Positions 7,131 through 15,437 of a stretch of DNA of 34,426 nt are shown here, one piece after another. The translations under genes and the position numbers were made by a program. The notes under the pieces were generated by a model, which was given only the letters and a program-made list of their open reading frames with translations, had not been told where the DNA came from and did no database searches. The stretch is from assembly GCA_900320465.1 (NCBI GenBank), contig ONSQ01000010.1, forward strand, positions 1 to 34,426. Reading direction: 5' to 3'. The stretch comes from an uncultured Eubacteriales bacterium (GTDB lineage: Bacteria; Bacillota; Clostridia; Oscillospirales; Oscillospiraceae). Position 1 is the first letter of the stretch. Each line of letters begins with the position of its first letter.

Positions 7131-7159
7131 ATGATAGCATTCGTCCTAACGGATTGCAA
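7131..7159 (-). promoter_or_regulatory. Promoter of pepV operon
   Basis: Minus-strand TTGCAA (7159-7154), 17-base spacer, TATCAT (7136-7131). The expected start near 7124 puts the two-hairpin repeat into the transcript leader. Confidence 0.6.
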
Positions 7160-7164
7160 GCAAG

Positions 7165-7199
7165 AAACCGGAGAGAAAAACGCGTTTCCTCTCCGGTTT
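7165..7199 (-). terminator. Terminator after plsY
   Basis: AAACCGGAGAG and CTCTCCGGTTT form an 11-bp perfect stem around a 13-base loop, about 38 bases beyond the plsY stop; on the minus strand the stem ends in GGTTTCTT. Confidence 0.7.
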
Positions 7200-7236
7200 G
7201 ATACGGATTCCAAAAACTAGAATCTAAAACTAAAAA

Positions 7237-7836
7237 CTACTTGCTGTCGGCCGCTTTGAAGTCCGGCTCGGTGCCGTCCGATAGGCGCTTGATGTTGGCC
7301 CGATGCTGGAAGATGGCCAGCACCGCCGCATAGATCGCCAGCAGCAGCTTCGGCAGCGGCACGGCGAAGATCAGCGCCAGCGCCACAATGGCCACGGCCG
7401 CGCAGAGGGAGCCGAAGGAGGCCTTCTTCGTCAGGAAAGCGCCGATGAGGAACACGGCGACGATGCCCACAAACACACGCCAGTCGATCATCAGCCCGAT
7501 CGCCGCGCCGACGGAGATGCCCTTGCCGCCGCGGAAGTCATAGAAAAGCGGGTAGCAGTGCCCGGTGGTGCAGGCCATGCCGCCGGCCATCAGGCCCCAG
7601 TCGCCGCACAGGCGCCAGCCCACATACATGACGATCACGGCCTTGAGAAAGTCGCCCGCCAGCGTGGCAAAGCCGGCCAACAGTCCGAAAGAGCGGGCCA
7701 TATTGGTCGCTCCGGCGTTGCCGCTTCCCTTTTTGCGGATGTCCACGCCGAAGGCCCGGGAGAGGATGATCGACACGCTGACCGAGCCCAGCAGATAGCC
7801 GCAGACCACTATGATCAGATATTTTAAAATCTCCAT
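7237..7836 (-). CDS. plsY: Acyl-phosphate:glycerol-3-phosphate acyltransferase PlsY
   Basis: 199 residues with about five membrane segments. PlsY transfers the acyl group of acyl-phosphate to glycerol-3-phosphate, the first step of phospholipid synthesis in most Gram-positives. Visible motifs are LLGSVSVSIILSRAFGVDIR at the N-terminus, KKGSGNAGATN (motif 1), GHCYPLFYDFRGGKG (the glycine-rich second motif) and a C-terminal FQHRANIKRL. The ATG at 7836 has AAGGA seven bases upstream; an ATG 27 bases earlier would add MDLSDKDLL but has a poorer ribosome site. Single-gene unit with its own promoter and terminator. Confidence 0.93.
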   Translation of the reverse strand: MEILKYLIIVVCGYLLGSVSVSIILSRAFGVDIRKKGSGNAGATNMARSFGLLAGFATLAGDFLKAVIVMYVGWRLCGDWGLMAGGMACTTGHCYPLFYDFRGGKGISVGAAIGLMIDWRVFVGIVAVFLIGAFLTKKASFGSLCAAVAIVALALIFAVPLPKLLLAIYAAVLAIFQHRANIKRLSDGTEPDFKAADSK

Positions 7837-7887
7837 AAGCAGATCCTTATCCGACAGATCCATAAAGGAAATGGTTGAAGTATTTGT

Positions 7888-7917
7888 ATTATACCCCCCG
7901 CCGGGGGGGCTTTTCAA
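7888..7917 (-). promoter_or_regulatory. Promoter of plsY with a GC-only palindrome as spacer
   Basis: Minus-strand TTGAAA (7917-7912), 18-base spacer, TATAAT (7893-7888). The spacer is almost entirely the palindrome CCCCCCCGGCGGGGGG, an unusual composition for a promoter spacer. Confidence 0.5.
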
Positions 7918-8010
7918 GGCCGCCCGGCATTAGTTAATAATTTGTCTATTTCTTCTTGACAATTCCGTCATGAGAGCGCACGATGAGAAAAAACTCCCGG
8001 GAGGTGTCCC

Positions 8011-8526
8011 ATGCCGAACAGTGCTGATATGAGCAGAGAACACATCGTCCACGGCTTTGCGCCGGTGTACGACGAGCACTCGCGCATTCTGATCCTGGGC
8101 TCGCTGCCCTCGGTGAAATCGCGCGAGGAGGGGTTTTATTACGGCCACAGCCGCAATCGCTTCTGGCCGCTGCTTTCACAGCTGCTGGACGAGCCGCTGC
8201 CCCGCTGCACGGCGGAGAAGCGCGCGCTGCTGCTGCGGCGGGGAATCGCGCTGTGGGACGTGGTGAAAGAGTGTGACATCCACGCCTCCTCCGACAGCTC
8301 GATCCGGAGCGTCGTGCCCAACGACCTGTCGCAGATCCTCGCCGCGGCAGACATCCGGCTCATCTGCACAAACGGCGGCAAGGCATCCGAGCTGTATGAC
8401 CGGCTGCTCCTTCCCCGGCTGGGGCGGATCGCGATCAGGCTTCCCTCCACCTCTCCGGCCAACGCGGCGAAGTCATTGGAGCAGCTGGAGCGCGACTGGT
8501 CCGTTATCCTGCCCTATCTGGCCTGA
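8011..8526 (+). CDS. Hypoxanthine (deoxyinosine)-DNA glycosylase, uracil-DNA glycosylase superfamily
   Basis: 171 residues. [20 protein letters not shown] followed by [10 protein letters not shown] is the signature of the hypoxanthine-DNA glycosylase branch (UDG family 6), which removes deaminated adenine from DNA as the first step of base-excision repair. [20 protein letters not shown] and the late STSPAN match the same family, where Mug/UDG enzymes have their second active-site loop. The ATG has GGGAGG six bases upstream. It is divergent from plsY and followed by a weak terminator before pckA. Assignment is strong at family level; base specificity is inferred. Confidence 0.88.
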   Translation: MPNSADMSREHIVHGFAPVYDEHSRILILGSLPSVKSREEGFYYGHSRNRFWPLLSQLLDEPLPRCTAEKRALLLRRGIALWDVVKECDIHASSDSSIRSVVPNDLSQILAAADIRLICTNGGKASELYDRLLLPRLGRIAIRLPSTSPANAAKSLEQLERDWSVILPYLA

Positions 8527-8529
8527 ACA

Positions 8530-8566
8530 TCCACGGCTGCGGAGCCGGTGGAGTTGTGAATTTTTT
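8530..8566 (+). terminator. Probable terminator after the glycosylase gene
   Basis: TCCACGGCT and AGCCGGTGGA form a stem with one bulged G around GCGG, followed eight bases later by a run of six T. The distance from stem to T-run makes it a weak candidate. Confidence 0.4.
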
Positions 8567-8606
8567 ACTAAATTCAAGCTTAGTGATGGTAATTGCTACG
8601 CCGCTG

Positions 8607-8615
8607 TGTTATACT
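8607..8615 (+). promoter_or_regulatory. Extended -10 promoter of pckA
   Basis: TGT TATACT matches the extended -10 form (TGN followed by a near-consensus hexamer). No good -35 box is found 17 bases upstream. It lies about 57 bases before the pckA start codon. Confidence 0.45.
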
Positions 8616-8671
8616 GCAAGCATCAAAGCAAATCATATACTTTGAACATTTTGAAGAAAGAGGTATTGTAT

Positions 8672-10285
8672 ATGGCACTGGATCTGACCAAATACGGGAT
8701 CACCGGCGCAAGCGAGATCGTCTATAATCCCTCCTACGAGCTTCTGTTCGAGGAAGAGATGAAGAGCGGTCTTGAGGGATACGAGGTCGGCAAGCTGACC
8801 GAGCTGGACGCTGTCAACGTCATGACCGGCATTTACACCGGCCGCTCCCCCAAGGACAAGTATATCGTCGTAGACGAAAATTCCCGCGACACCGTGTGGT
8901 GGACCACCCCGGAATACAAGAACGACAACCACCCCATGAGCGAGGAAGTCTGGGCGAATGTCAAGGATCTCGCCGTCAAGGAGCTCTCCGGCAAGCGTCT
9001 GTTCGTCGTCGACGCCTTCTGCGGTGCCAACGCCGACACCCGCATGGCCATCCGCTTCATCATGGAGGTTGCCTGGCAGGCTCACTTCGTGCGCAACATG
9101 TTCATCAAGCCCACCGAGGAAGAGCTGAAGAACTTCGAGCCCGACTTTATCGTCTACACCGCCTCGAAAGCGAAGGTCGAGAACTATAAGGAGCTGGGTC
9201 TCAACTCCGAGACCTGCGTGGCCTTCAACATCACCAGCCGCGAGCAGGTCATCATCAACACCTGGTACGGCGGCGAGATGAAGAAGGGTATGTTCTCGAT
9301 GATGAACTACTACCTGCCTCTCAAGGGCATTGCCGCCATGCACTGCTCGGCCAACACCGACATGAACGGCGAGAACACCGCCATCTTCTTCGGCCTGTCC
9401 GGCACCGGCAAGACCACCCTGTCCACCGACCCCAAGCGTCTGCTGATCGGCGACGACGAGCACGGCTGGGACGACGAGGGCGTGTTCAACTTTGAGGGCG
9501 GCTGCTACGCCAAGGTCATCAACCTGGACAAGGATTCCGAGCCCGACATCTACAACGCCATCCACCGCGACGCTCTGCTGGAGAACGTGACCGTGGACGA
9601 GAACGGCAAGATCGACTTTGCCGACAAGAGCGTGACCGAGAACACCCGTGTCAGCTACCCCATCGAGCACATCGAGAAGATCGTCAAGAAGGTCCGTCCT
9701 GTTTCCTCCGGCCCCGCGGCCAAGAACGTGATTTTCCTCTCCGCCGACGCTTTTGGCGTGCTGCCTCCCGTCAGCATCCTGACGCCCGAGCAGACCCAGT
9801 ACTACTTCCTCTCCGGCTTCACCGCCAAGCTGGCAGGCACCGAGCGCGGCATCACCGAGCCCACGCCCACCTTCTCCGCCTGCTTCGGCCAGGCCTTCCT
9901 GGAGCTGCACCCCACCAAGTACGCCCATGAGCTGGTCAAGCGCATGGAGATGAGCGGCGCCAAGGCCTATCTCGTCAACACCGGCTGGAACGGCACCGGC
10001 AAGCGCATTTCCATCAAGGACACCCGCGGCATCATCGACGCGATTCTGGACGGCTCCATCAACGCCGCCCCCACCAAGACCATCCCCTACTTCAACTTTG
10101 AAGTGCCCACCGAGCTGCCCGGCGTGGATCCCAAGATCCTCGACCCGCGCGACACCTACGCCGATCCCTCCGTCTGGGAAAAGAAGGCGAAGGATCTGTC
10201 CGGCCGCTTCATCAAGAACTTCGCCAAGTACGAGACCAACGAAGCCGGCAAGGCCCTCGTCGCCGCCGGCCCCAAGCTCGACTGA
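8672..10285 (+). CDS. pckA: Phosphoenolpyruvate carboxykinase, ATP-dependent
   Basis: 537 residues, normal for the ATP-type enzyme, which interconverts oxaloacetate + ATP and PEP + CO2 + ADP. In anaerobic fermenters it often runs in the carboxylating direction towards C4 acids. Visible sites are [10 protein letters not shown] (57-66), the kinase-1a P-loop GLSGTGKTT (241-249) and the kinase-2/metal site [11 protein letters not shown] (260-270), followed by NFEGGCYAK. The ATG at 8672 ([19 protein letters not shown]) is preceded by AGAAAGAGG; a longer in-frame reading starts inside the upstream glycosylase gene and is rejected. Monocistronic, ending at a very strong hairpin. The codon bias, rich in C-ending codons, suggests high expression. 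Confidence 0.97.
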   Translation: MALDLTKYGITGASEIVYNPSYELLFEEEMKSGLEGYEVGKLTELDAVNVMTGIYTGRSPKDKYIVVDENSRDTVWWTTPEYKNDNHPMSEEVWANVKDLAVKELSGKRLFVVDAFCGANADTRMAIRFIMEVAWQAHFVRNMFIKPTEEELKNFEPDFIVYTASKAKVENYKELGLNSETCVAFNITSREQVIINTWYGGEMKKGMFSMMNYYLPLKGIAAMHCSANTDMNGENTAIFFGLSGTGKTTLSTDPKRLLIGDDEHGWDDEGVFNFEGGCYAKVINLDKDSEPDIYNAIHRDALLENVTVDENGKIDFADKSVTENTRVSYPIEHIEKIVKKVRPVSSGPAAKNVIFLSADAFGVLPPVSILTPEQTQYYFLSGFTAKLAGTERGITEPTPTFSACFGQAFLELHPTKYAHELVKRMEMSGAKAYLVNTGWNGTGKRISIKDTRGIIDAILDGSINAAPTKTIPYFNFEVPTELPGVDPKILDPRDTYADPSVWEKKAKDLSGRFIKNFAKYETNEAGKALVAAGPKLD

Positions 10286-10318
10286 TTTTCCCCTTCGCCC
10301 CGAAACGGGCGCAGCACA

Positions 10319-10370
10319 AAAACGGAAGAGGACCTGCCTACTCAGGCAGGTCCTCTTCCGTTTTGTTTTA
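10319..10370. terminator. Strong bidirectional terminator between pckA and the convergent operon
   Basis: A 21-bp perfect stem (10319-10339 with 10344-10364, loop ACTC) begins with AAAA and ends with TTTT followed by GTTTTATT. It can end both the pckA transcript and the minus-strand operon whose last stop is at 10374. Confidence 0.9.
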
Positions 10371-10373
10371 TTC

Positions 10374-10892
10374 TCAGTCTTCTTCCAGCAGGTAGGCGCT
10401 GACGATCTGGCCGTAATAGGCGGTGTGGGCCTCAGTCTCCACGGAATAAAACCGTTTGCGGATCTCCTCGGGGAGCTTCGCCGTCTCCTCGGTCTCGCGG
10501 TAGATCACCCGGCACTCCAGCGTCAGCGGAAACTCGCGGATCGCGCAGGGCAGCACCTTTTCCGACTCCACAGCCGTCAGCGGCGCGGCGGCGAATTTGT
10601 CCAGATCCCGGCCGCTCCGGCCCCCGCAGACGGCAAAAGCCTGCTTCTCATAGCCGTTGACCGGGACGCAGACAGTGAACTCGCCGTTGCGCTCCAGCAG
10701 CTCGTGGGTATAGCGGTTTTGGCGCACGTAGGCGATGAAAACCGGCAGTTCCCACACCCGGCCCAGTTCGCCCCAGCCGATGACCATGCAGTTGCGCTTC
10801 TCTCCGGCGGCGGTGTTGAGAAAGACGCCGCGCCGCAGCGCCTGGGTGACGGTGTCGGCACAGGACAGCGCATCAATGTACGTTTTATGCAT
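10374..10892 (-). CDS. Flavin reductase-like FMN-binding protein
   Basis: 172 residues with the layout of the flavin reductase-like domain: ALRRGVFLNTAAGEKRNCM near the start (the region binding FMN phosphate), VIGWGELGRVWELPVFIAYV, then RNGEFTVCVPVNGYEK and CGGRSGRDLDKF, typical of the clostridial group of small flavin reductases/flavoredoxins. It probably binds FMN and transfers electrons from NAD(P)H or ferredoxin to an unknown acceptor. It starts 20 bases after the carboxypeptidase gene with GGAGGG upstream, as the last gene of the six-gene minus-strand run. Partner unknown. Confidence 0.83.
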   Translation of the reverse strand: MHKTYIDALSCADTVTQALRRGVFLNTAAGEKRNCMVIGWGELGRVWELPVFIAYVRQNRYTHELLERNGEFTVCVPVNGYEKQAFAVCGGRSGRDLDKFAAAPLTAVESEKVLPCAIREFPLTLECRVIYRETEETAKLPEEIRKRFYSVETEAHTAYYGQIVSAYLLEED

Positions 10893-10912
10893 ATGAACCC
10901 TCCGATCTGTCG

Positions 10913-12271
10913 TCAGTTCTGACTGTCGCGAAAGGGATGAACGGTATAATAGTCCTGCGCCCAGCGCAGCAGGATCTCCCCCGCCTGGCCGCGCAGATCC
11001 GGCGTCTCGGCGCCCAGGATGACCAGCACCAGGTTGTGGGTCTGTCCGTCGCGCGTCACCGGCAGCGACACCGTCACGCAGTAGCCGGCCCGGTTGGTGC
11101 TGCCGGTTTTCAGCCCGGTCACGCCCGGGACGTTATAGATCAGCGTGTTGGTGTTGTAGGCGGAGTATTTCAGCGTCGGCAGGGTGGCCAGCGGCTTGGA
11201 GGTGACGGCGGTGATCTGGGGGTCGTTTCGCAGAATGTAGGCGCACAGCTCGAACATGTCCATGGCGCTCATCTTGTTCTGCATCTTGGCGCTGACGGAA
11301 TAGCTGCTGTACACCGGCAGCCCGTGAGGCGTATAGAACCGGGCCGAGAAGAGCGACAGCTCCCGCGCCCGCTCGTTCATATGCTCCACAAAGATCTCCG
11401 TCGAGCCGGTGGCGTAAGCGGCCAGAGAGGCGGCGGCCTCGTTGCTGGAGCACAGCAGCATTCCCTCCACCAGCTCCTGGAACGGGACGGTGGAATAGGC
11501 GTTCATGCTGATCATGCCGTCGGCGCTGCGGGAAATGCGGTCTGCCTCCTCGGTGATGGTCACCGTGTCGGTAAAGTGCAGCTCGCCGTTCCACTCACAT
11601 TCCCGCAGCAGCAGATAGGTCATCAGCTTGCTGAGACTGGCGATCGGATAGGCCTTGAAGGGGTCGGTGGAAAACAGGATCTCGCCGGTGTCGGCGTCGC
11701 CCAGCACGATGGCGTTGATGGCGTCAAAATAGCCCTCCCGCCTGAGCTGCTCCACGTCCGGTGCAAAGGGTACGTCCGGCTGAAGCACGACCGCGTCCGG
11801 CCCGTCCGTCTGTGCCGTCAGATCCAGCAGCAGCTGTACGTCCGTCAGATTCATAAAAAGGTCCCTGTTGCCGTCGCGGTAGCAGTAATACCGCCGCTCG
11901 CTGCCGTTGAGGAAGATGCGCGGCCGGGTGATATCCAGATAGGCCGCGCCGTCCCGCGCGCGCGTCGGGGCGTCAGTGATGGCCGCGCCGGGGCTCGCCC
12001 CGGTCGTCACGGCAAAGTAGTCGCCGGAGCCCACATACTCAAAGCGAAACTGCTTTGTGCTGCCCCGCAGCAGTTGGGACAGATCGCTCAGCGACAGGTA
12101 GAGATTGCCCGGATAGCCCTCGTCATAGCAGCGCACCGTGCCGCTGCGGCCGCCCTCGACGCGGACAGACAGGGCAAAGGGCGTCGGCGCGGCGGCGTCG
12201 GCCGCGGCCGACAGCGGCAGCAGCAGCGCCAGAACCAGCACCATCGCCAGACATCTGTGAAAGCGTTTCAT
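10913..12271 (-). CDS. Serine-type D-Ala-D-Ala carboxypeptidase (DacF/PBP5 family)
   Basis: 452 residues with a signal peptide (MKRFHRCLAMVLVLALLLPL, cleavage near ADA). The C-terminal half carries the penicillin-binding active-site set: SLSK (S212, K215), SSN (275-277) and KTG (388-390), so it trims the terminal D-Ala of peptidoglycan stem peptides outside the cell. Residues about 35-165 form an extra N-terminal region with two repeats of the type LYLSLSDLSQLL / LFMNLTDVQLLLD, resembling copper-amine-oxidase-N-like surface domains, where many clostridial DacF proteins go straight into the peptidase domain. No C-terminal membrane anchor is obvious. It lies 50 bases after the transporter gene in the same run. 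Confidence 0.9.
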   Translation of the reverse strand: MKRFHRCLAMVLVLALLLPLSAAADAAAPTPFALSVRVEGGRSGTVRCYDEGYPGNLYLSLSDLSQLLRGSTKQFRFEYVGSGDYFAVTTGASPGAAITDAPTRARDGAAYLDITRPRIFLNGSERRYYCYRDGNRDLFMNLTDVQLLLDLTAQTDGPDAVVLQPDVPFAPDVEQLRREGYFDAINAIVLGDADTGEILFSTDPFKAYPIASLSKLMTYLLLRECEWNGELHFTDTVTITEEADRISRSADGMISMNAYSTVPFQELVEGMLLCSSNEAAASLAAYATGSTEIFVEHMNERARELSLFSARFYTPHGLPVYSSYSVSAKMQNKMSAMDMFELCAYILRNDPQITAVTSKPLATLPTLKYSAYNTNTLIYNVPGVTGLKTGSTNRAGYCVTVSLPVTRDGQTHNLVLVILGAETPDLRGQAGEILLRWAQDYYTVHPFRDSQN

Positions 12272-12321
12272 GCGATTCTCTCTCTTTCTTCACTGCCCGC
12301 GGCAGCTGTTTGTGGGGGGGC

Positions 12322-13215
12322 TTACAGTCCGGCCGTCCGCGTCCTTTTCCGTTCGGGAAGCTGCACCAGCAGGATCGCCGCAAACAGGATCACGCAGCCG
12401 GAGAGCTCCCGCGCGCTCATATGCTCGTGCAGCAGCAGTGCGCCGGACAGGGCGGCGAACACGGATTCCAGACTCATCAGCAGCGAGGCCACCGTGGGCT
12501 CGGTGTAGCGCTGGGCCACCATCTGCATCGTATAGCCCAGTCCGCCGGAGATCAGTCCGCAGTACAGGATCGGCACCGCGGCCGCCCGCAGCTGCCACAG
12601 CTGGGGCTGCTCCGTCAGCAGAGCCAGCACCAGAGACAGCAGCGCCGTCACCGCGAACTGCAGCGCGCTGAGGGCGATGGGGTCGCTTTGATGCGAAAAA
12701 CGGTCACAGCACAGGATGTGCCCGGCGTACAGCACGGCGCAGACGCAGACCAGCGCGTCCCCTTTGGCGAGGGTCAGCCCCTCTCTGACGCAGAGCAGAT
12801 ACATCCCCGCCACGCCCAGGGCCACGGCGAACCAGGTGCGCCTCTTTTCCCAGCGTCCCAGGACCAGCGCCCCCAGCAGCGGCACCAGCAGGATGTACAT
12901 GGCTGTGAGAAAGCCGGCCTTCCCGGCGGTGGTATACACCAGTCCCACCTGCTGGAACAGGCTGGCCGCGGCCAGAAAGCCGCCGCAGCAGAGCCCGCCG
13001 AGGAGCGTATCTTTCTTTTCCTTTGCCGTGGGCGGATGGGCTTTTGCCCGCAGCAGAGCCGGAACGCCCACCGCCAGCGCGGCCAGCGCCATACGTGCGG
13101 CGTTGAAGGTGAAAGGCTCGATGGCGTCCATGCCCACGCGCTGGGCCACGAAGGCCGTTCCCCAGATCATTGCGGTGAGGAGCAGAAGAAGGTTTCCCCA
13201 TGCGCGTTTATTCAT
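12322..13215 (-). CDS. EamA/DMT-family transporter
   Basis: 297 residues with about ten hydrophobic segments in two EamA repeats, as in the drug/metabolite transporter superfamily. Typical landmarks are NLLLLLTAMIWGTAFVAQR in the first helix and PTVASLLMSLESVFAALSG in the ninth, followed by LSGCVILFAAILLVQLPE. The ATG at 13215 (MNKRAWGNLLLL) follows GGAGTGGGAGAA and gives the normal family length; a longer reading would run into the upstream CPBP gene. Substrate unknown, commonly amino acids or metabolites. It starts 20 bases after the CPBP gene stop. Confidence 0.88.
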   Translation of the reverse strand: MNKRAWGNLLLLLTAMIWGTAFVAQRVGMDAIEPFTFNAARMALAALAVGVPALLRAKAHPPTAKEKKDTLLGGLCCGGFLAAASLFQQVGLVYTTAGKAGFLTAMYILLVPLLGALVLGRWEKRRTWFAVALGVAGMYLLCVREGLTLAKGDALVCVCAVLYAGHILCCDRFSHQSDPIALSALQFAVTALLSLVLALLTEQPQLWQLRAAAVPILYCGLISGGLGYTMQMVAQRYTEPTVASLLMSLESVFAALSGALLLHEHMSARELSGCVILFAAILLVQLPERKRTRTAGL

Positions 13216-13235
13216 TTCTCCCACTCCTTTTTCCA

Positions 13236-13940
13236 TTAAAACTTCAGCACAACGGAATAATCCATGGCGGCGTGCAGCAGCACCGACAGCCAGATCGTCC
13301 CGCTCTTTTCCTTCAGCAGCTGAAGCAGGCAGCCATGGACCGTCAGTCCCAGCAGCGAAGTTGCCATAAAACGCAGAACATAATCGGGTGTGATCGCGCC
13401 CCAGTCCGCGTAGGAAAAAAGGTGGATCAGCGCAAAGCAGACGTTTGGCACCAGAAACCGCAAGGGCCAGTCCTCCTCGCGCAGCAGATAGGCGCACAGG
13501 CCCCGCGTGATAAACTCCTCCGAAAAGGCGATGATCACCAGGTAGTAGCCCAGGGCGTAGAGCGCCGTATAGGGCTTAACGCCGCGCGCCAGCGCCGCCG
13601 CCAGCAGTCCGGCGAGCAGGGCAAGGAACACCAGCGCGGTTACGCGCTGCCACTTTCCGCGCAGTCTCAGGTACATTGCCTCCGGAAATTCTTTTTTCAA
13701 AAGAAGCAGCGTCAGAACAAACAGCAGCGCAGGGACAAGCGATTCCGCCAGATTCTGCCCCAGCAAGGTCAGCGGCTGTTCCGCGGCCCTTGAAACGCCG
13801 ATGAGAGCGCCACGGTTCCTCAGCCGATACATATACCAGGCGGCCCAGGTGATATCCGCGGCATGGATGGCCACGACCGCGCCGATCCGCAGCCACAGGA
13901 AGCGGCTGACCTCTTTTCGCTCTTCCGTTCGCTCCGTCAT
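13236..13940 (-). CDS. CPBP-family intramembrane metalloprotease (Abi/CAAX-like)
   Basis: 234 residues with six or so membrane segments. The family's three motifs are present: SEEFITRG (E141, E142, R146), FALIHL with H173 and LLHAAMD with H223, so the active site is intact. Such proteins cleave within membranes or act in bacteriocin immunity; here the role is unknown. It overlaps the upstream SDR gene by four bases (ATGA), indicating translational coupling. Confidence 0.85.
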   Translation of the reverse strand: MTERTEERKEVSRFLWLRIGAVVAIHAADITWAAWYMYRLRNRGALIGVSRAAEQPLTLLGQNLAESLVPALLFVLTLLLLKKEFPEAMYLRLRGKWQRVTALVFLALLAGLLAAALARGVKPYTALYALGYYLVIIAFSEEFITRGLCAYLLREEDWPLRFLVPNVCFALIHLFSYADWGAITPDYVLRFMATSLLGLTVHGCLLQLLKEKSGTIWLSVLLHAAMDYSVVLKF

Positions 13941-14749
13941 TCAGTCTCCGTGAAGAAGTCCCGCTTGTTGAAGGCGGCGGTCATGAAGCGCCAGGCCGCC
14001 TTGCCGGCGGTCAGCCATTCGATATGGGCGTTGTTTTTCGTATTCTCCAGCATGCCCTTGACCAGGTGGGCCGCCACCACGTCGGGATAATCGCCCAGGA
14101 TGTTGTAGACCTTTTTCGTCTTCTCCGGCAGGGCGATGCTCTCCTTGCCGCCCAGGGCCTTGACGGTAAAGTCCGTGATCATGATGCCCGGAGACAGGCG
14201 TCCGGCCTTGACCGTGCTGCCCCGCTCCTCAAGTTCCTTGGCCAGCGCCTGGGTGAAGTGGGTGACGGCGCGCTTGGAGGTGCCGTACAGGTTCAGCCCC
14301 AGCATCATGGCGTCGTTGCTGCCGTAGCCCTCGATGTTGTAGACAAAGCCGCCCGCGGCCTGCTTCTCCATCAGACGCACAGCCACGCGGCTTCCCAGGA
14401 TCGCCCCGCGCAGGTCGATGTTCAGAACCGCGTCGATCTCGTCCTCGTTGAGCTCCCAGATGGCCTTCATCGGCTGGTTGACGCCGGCGTTGTTGATCCA
14501 TATGTCCACGCTGCCGAAGCGCTCCGCGGCGAAAGCCGCCAGGGCGTCGAGGTCGGAGGCGTTGGCAACGCTGCCCGCGAAGGCGGCAATCTGACCGGCG
14601 CCGGGGATGCGTCCCAGCTCCTCCGCTGCCTTTTCCATGCGCGCGGCGCTGACGCCGTTGATGACCAGGTTCCAGCCGTTCTGCCGGAACAGTTTTGCCA
14701 TTTCAAAGCCCAGGCCCCTGGTGGAGCCGGTTATCACGACCGTTTTCAT
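13937..14749 (-). CDS. Short-chain dehydrogenase/reductase
   Basis: 270 residues. Classical SDR motifs: TGSTRGLG at 7-14 for the NAD(P) Rossmann turn, INNAG in the 80s-90s and YGTSK with catalytic Tyr and Lys, the Ser lying in GYGSND about a dozen residues earlier. The sequence around the active site, SKRAVTHFTQALAKELE followed by SPGIMITDF, reminds me of the NYC1/NOL-like SDR branch; that is a weak resemblance and no substrate can be claimed. Both ends overlap neighbours by four bases, with the P-loop kinase upstream and the CPBP protease downstream, so the three are tightly coupled. Confidence 0.88.
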   Translation of the reverse strand: MKTVVITGSTRGLGFEMAKLFRQNGWNLVINGVSAARMEKAAEELGRIPGAGQIAAFAGSVANASDLDALAAFAAERFGSVDIWINNAGVNQPMKAIWELNEDEIDAVLNIDLRGAILGSRVAVRLMEKQAAGGFVYNIEGYGSNDAMMLGLNLYGTSKRAVTHFTQALAKELEERGSTVKAGRLSPGIMITDFTVKALGGKESIALPEKTKKVYNILGDYPDVVAAHLVKGMLENTKNNAHIEWLTAGKAAWRFMTAAFNKRDFFTETE

Positions 14750-15324
14750 CTCTTGTCCTCCGTTGTCCCGTCAGATTGGAAAAAGGCGTCGATCCTGCCC
14801 AGCAGCTCCTCGTCGGTCTGATAAGCAAAATCGTTGGCGTTGATTTCGATGGTTTCGCCGGGAATCGTCCCGACTCTGGCCGCCAGGATATAGCGGTCGA
14901 ACTCCTCGCGCACATGCAGCGGCGCGCTCAGATGGACCGGGTGCCTGTTCTCGCAGGTGATCCGGTGGAGATAGCGCTCATAGAGCAGGTCCAGATCGGC
15001 CCGCAGCACCAGCGTCAGCACCTGCGTGCCCCGCTCGGAGGCCAGCTCGTGGAGGGCGGAGAGCTCGCTTTCGCTGAAGTTGGCCTCCAGGATCATGCCG
15101 ACGCCGCGGCCGCCCAGCTGGGAGAAGATATGGGTCATGAGCGCCACGGTGGCGACAGACAGGGCCTTGTTCTCCTCGCGGTTATGAAAGACGATATGAT
15201 CGCCCAGAATCTCCTTGATCGTGTCCTTCTGGAACACAACGGCGCCCTCTCGCGTACCCAGTCGGCGCGAGAGCGTGGTTTTTCCGGTGGCCAGATCCCC
15301 GGTGATCAGCAGCAGTTTGTCCAT
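14746..15324 (-). CDS. P-loop NTPase/small-molecule kinase-like protein
   Basis: 192 residues with Walker A GDLATGKTT at 9-17, a QKDTIKEILGDHI region like those of the zeta-toxin/AAA_33 kinase group, and GVGMILEANFSESELSALHEL for the second strand. LDLLYERYLHRI resembles the lid helix of small nucleoside or amino-alcohol kinases. It is likely a cytosolic ATP-dependent kinase of unknown substrate; no antitoxin partner is adjacent, so a toxin role is unsupported. It is the first gene of the minus-strand run 15324-10374, with AGGTG/AGG upstream of the ATG and a promoter at 15357-15385. Confidence 0.75.
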   Translation of the reverse strand: MDKLLLITGDLATGKTTLSRRLGTREGAVVFQKDTIKEILGDHIVFHNREENKALSVATVALMTHIFSQLGGRGVGMILEANFSESELSALHELASERGTQVLTLVLRADLDLLYERYLHRITCENRHPVHLSAPLHVREEFDRYILAARVGTIPGETIEINANDFAYQTDEELLGRIDAFFQSDGTTEDKR

Positions 15325-15356
15325 CCTGACACCTCGCTTCCTTTTTTCTTCTCTTT

Positions 15357-15385
15357 AGTGTATCACAGAGGCGCAAGGGGTGCAA
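15357..15385 (-). promoter_or_regulatory. Promoter of the kinase-SDR-CPBP-EamA-dac-flavin reductase run
   Basis: Minus-strand TTGCAC (15385-15380), 17-base spacer, TACACT (15362-15357), 33 bases upstream of the kinase start codon. Confidence 0.5.
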
Positions 15386-15396
15386 GGAAAAAGCGA

Positions 15397-15430
15397 CGCC
15401 GCGCCCCGGATCGGATAACGGGACGCGGCG
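15397..15430 (-). terminator. Terminator after the CAT-like gene
   Basis: CGCCGCGTCCC and GGGGCGCGGCG (minus strand; one non-Watson-Crick pair, 12-base loop) are followed by TCGCTTTTT, eight bases beyond the stop codon. Confidence 0.8.
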
Positions 15431-15437
15431 GGAAAGC

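Noticed and set aside
8273..8671. N-terminal extension of pckA into the glycosylase gene
   Set aside because: It would overlap a real gene, and the ATG at 8672 has the correct family start and a Shine-Dalgarno.
14746..15324. Zeta-type toxin of a toxin-antitoxin pair
   Set aside because: The P-loop kinase fold is compatible, but there is no small antitoxin gene adjacent and the gene heads a metabolic-looking run.
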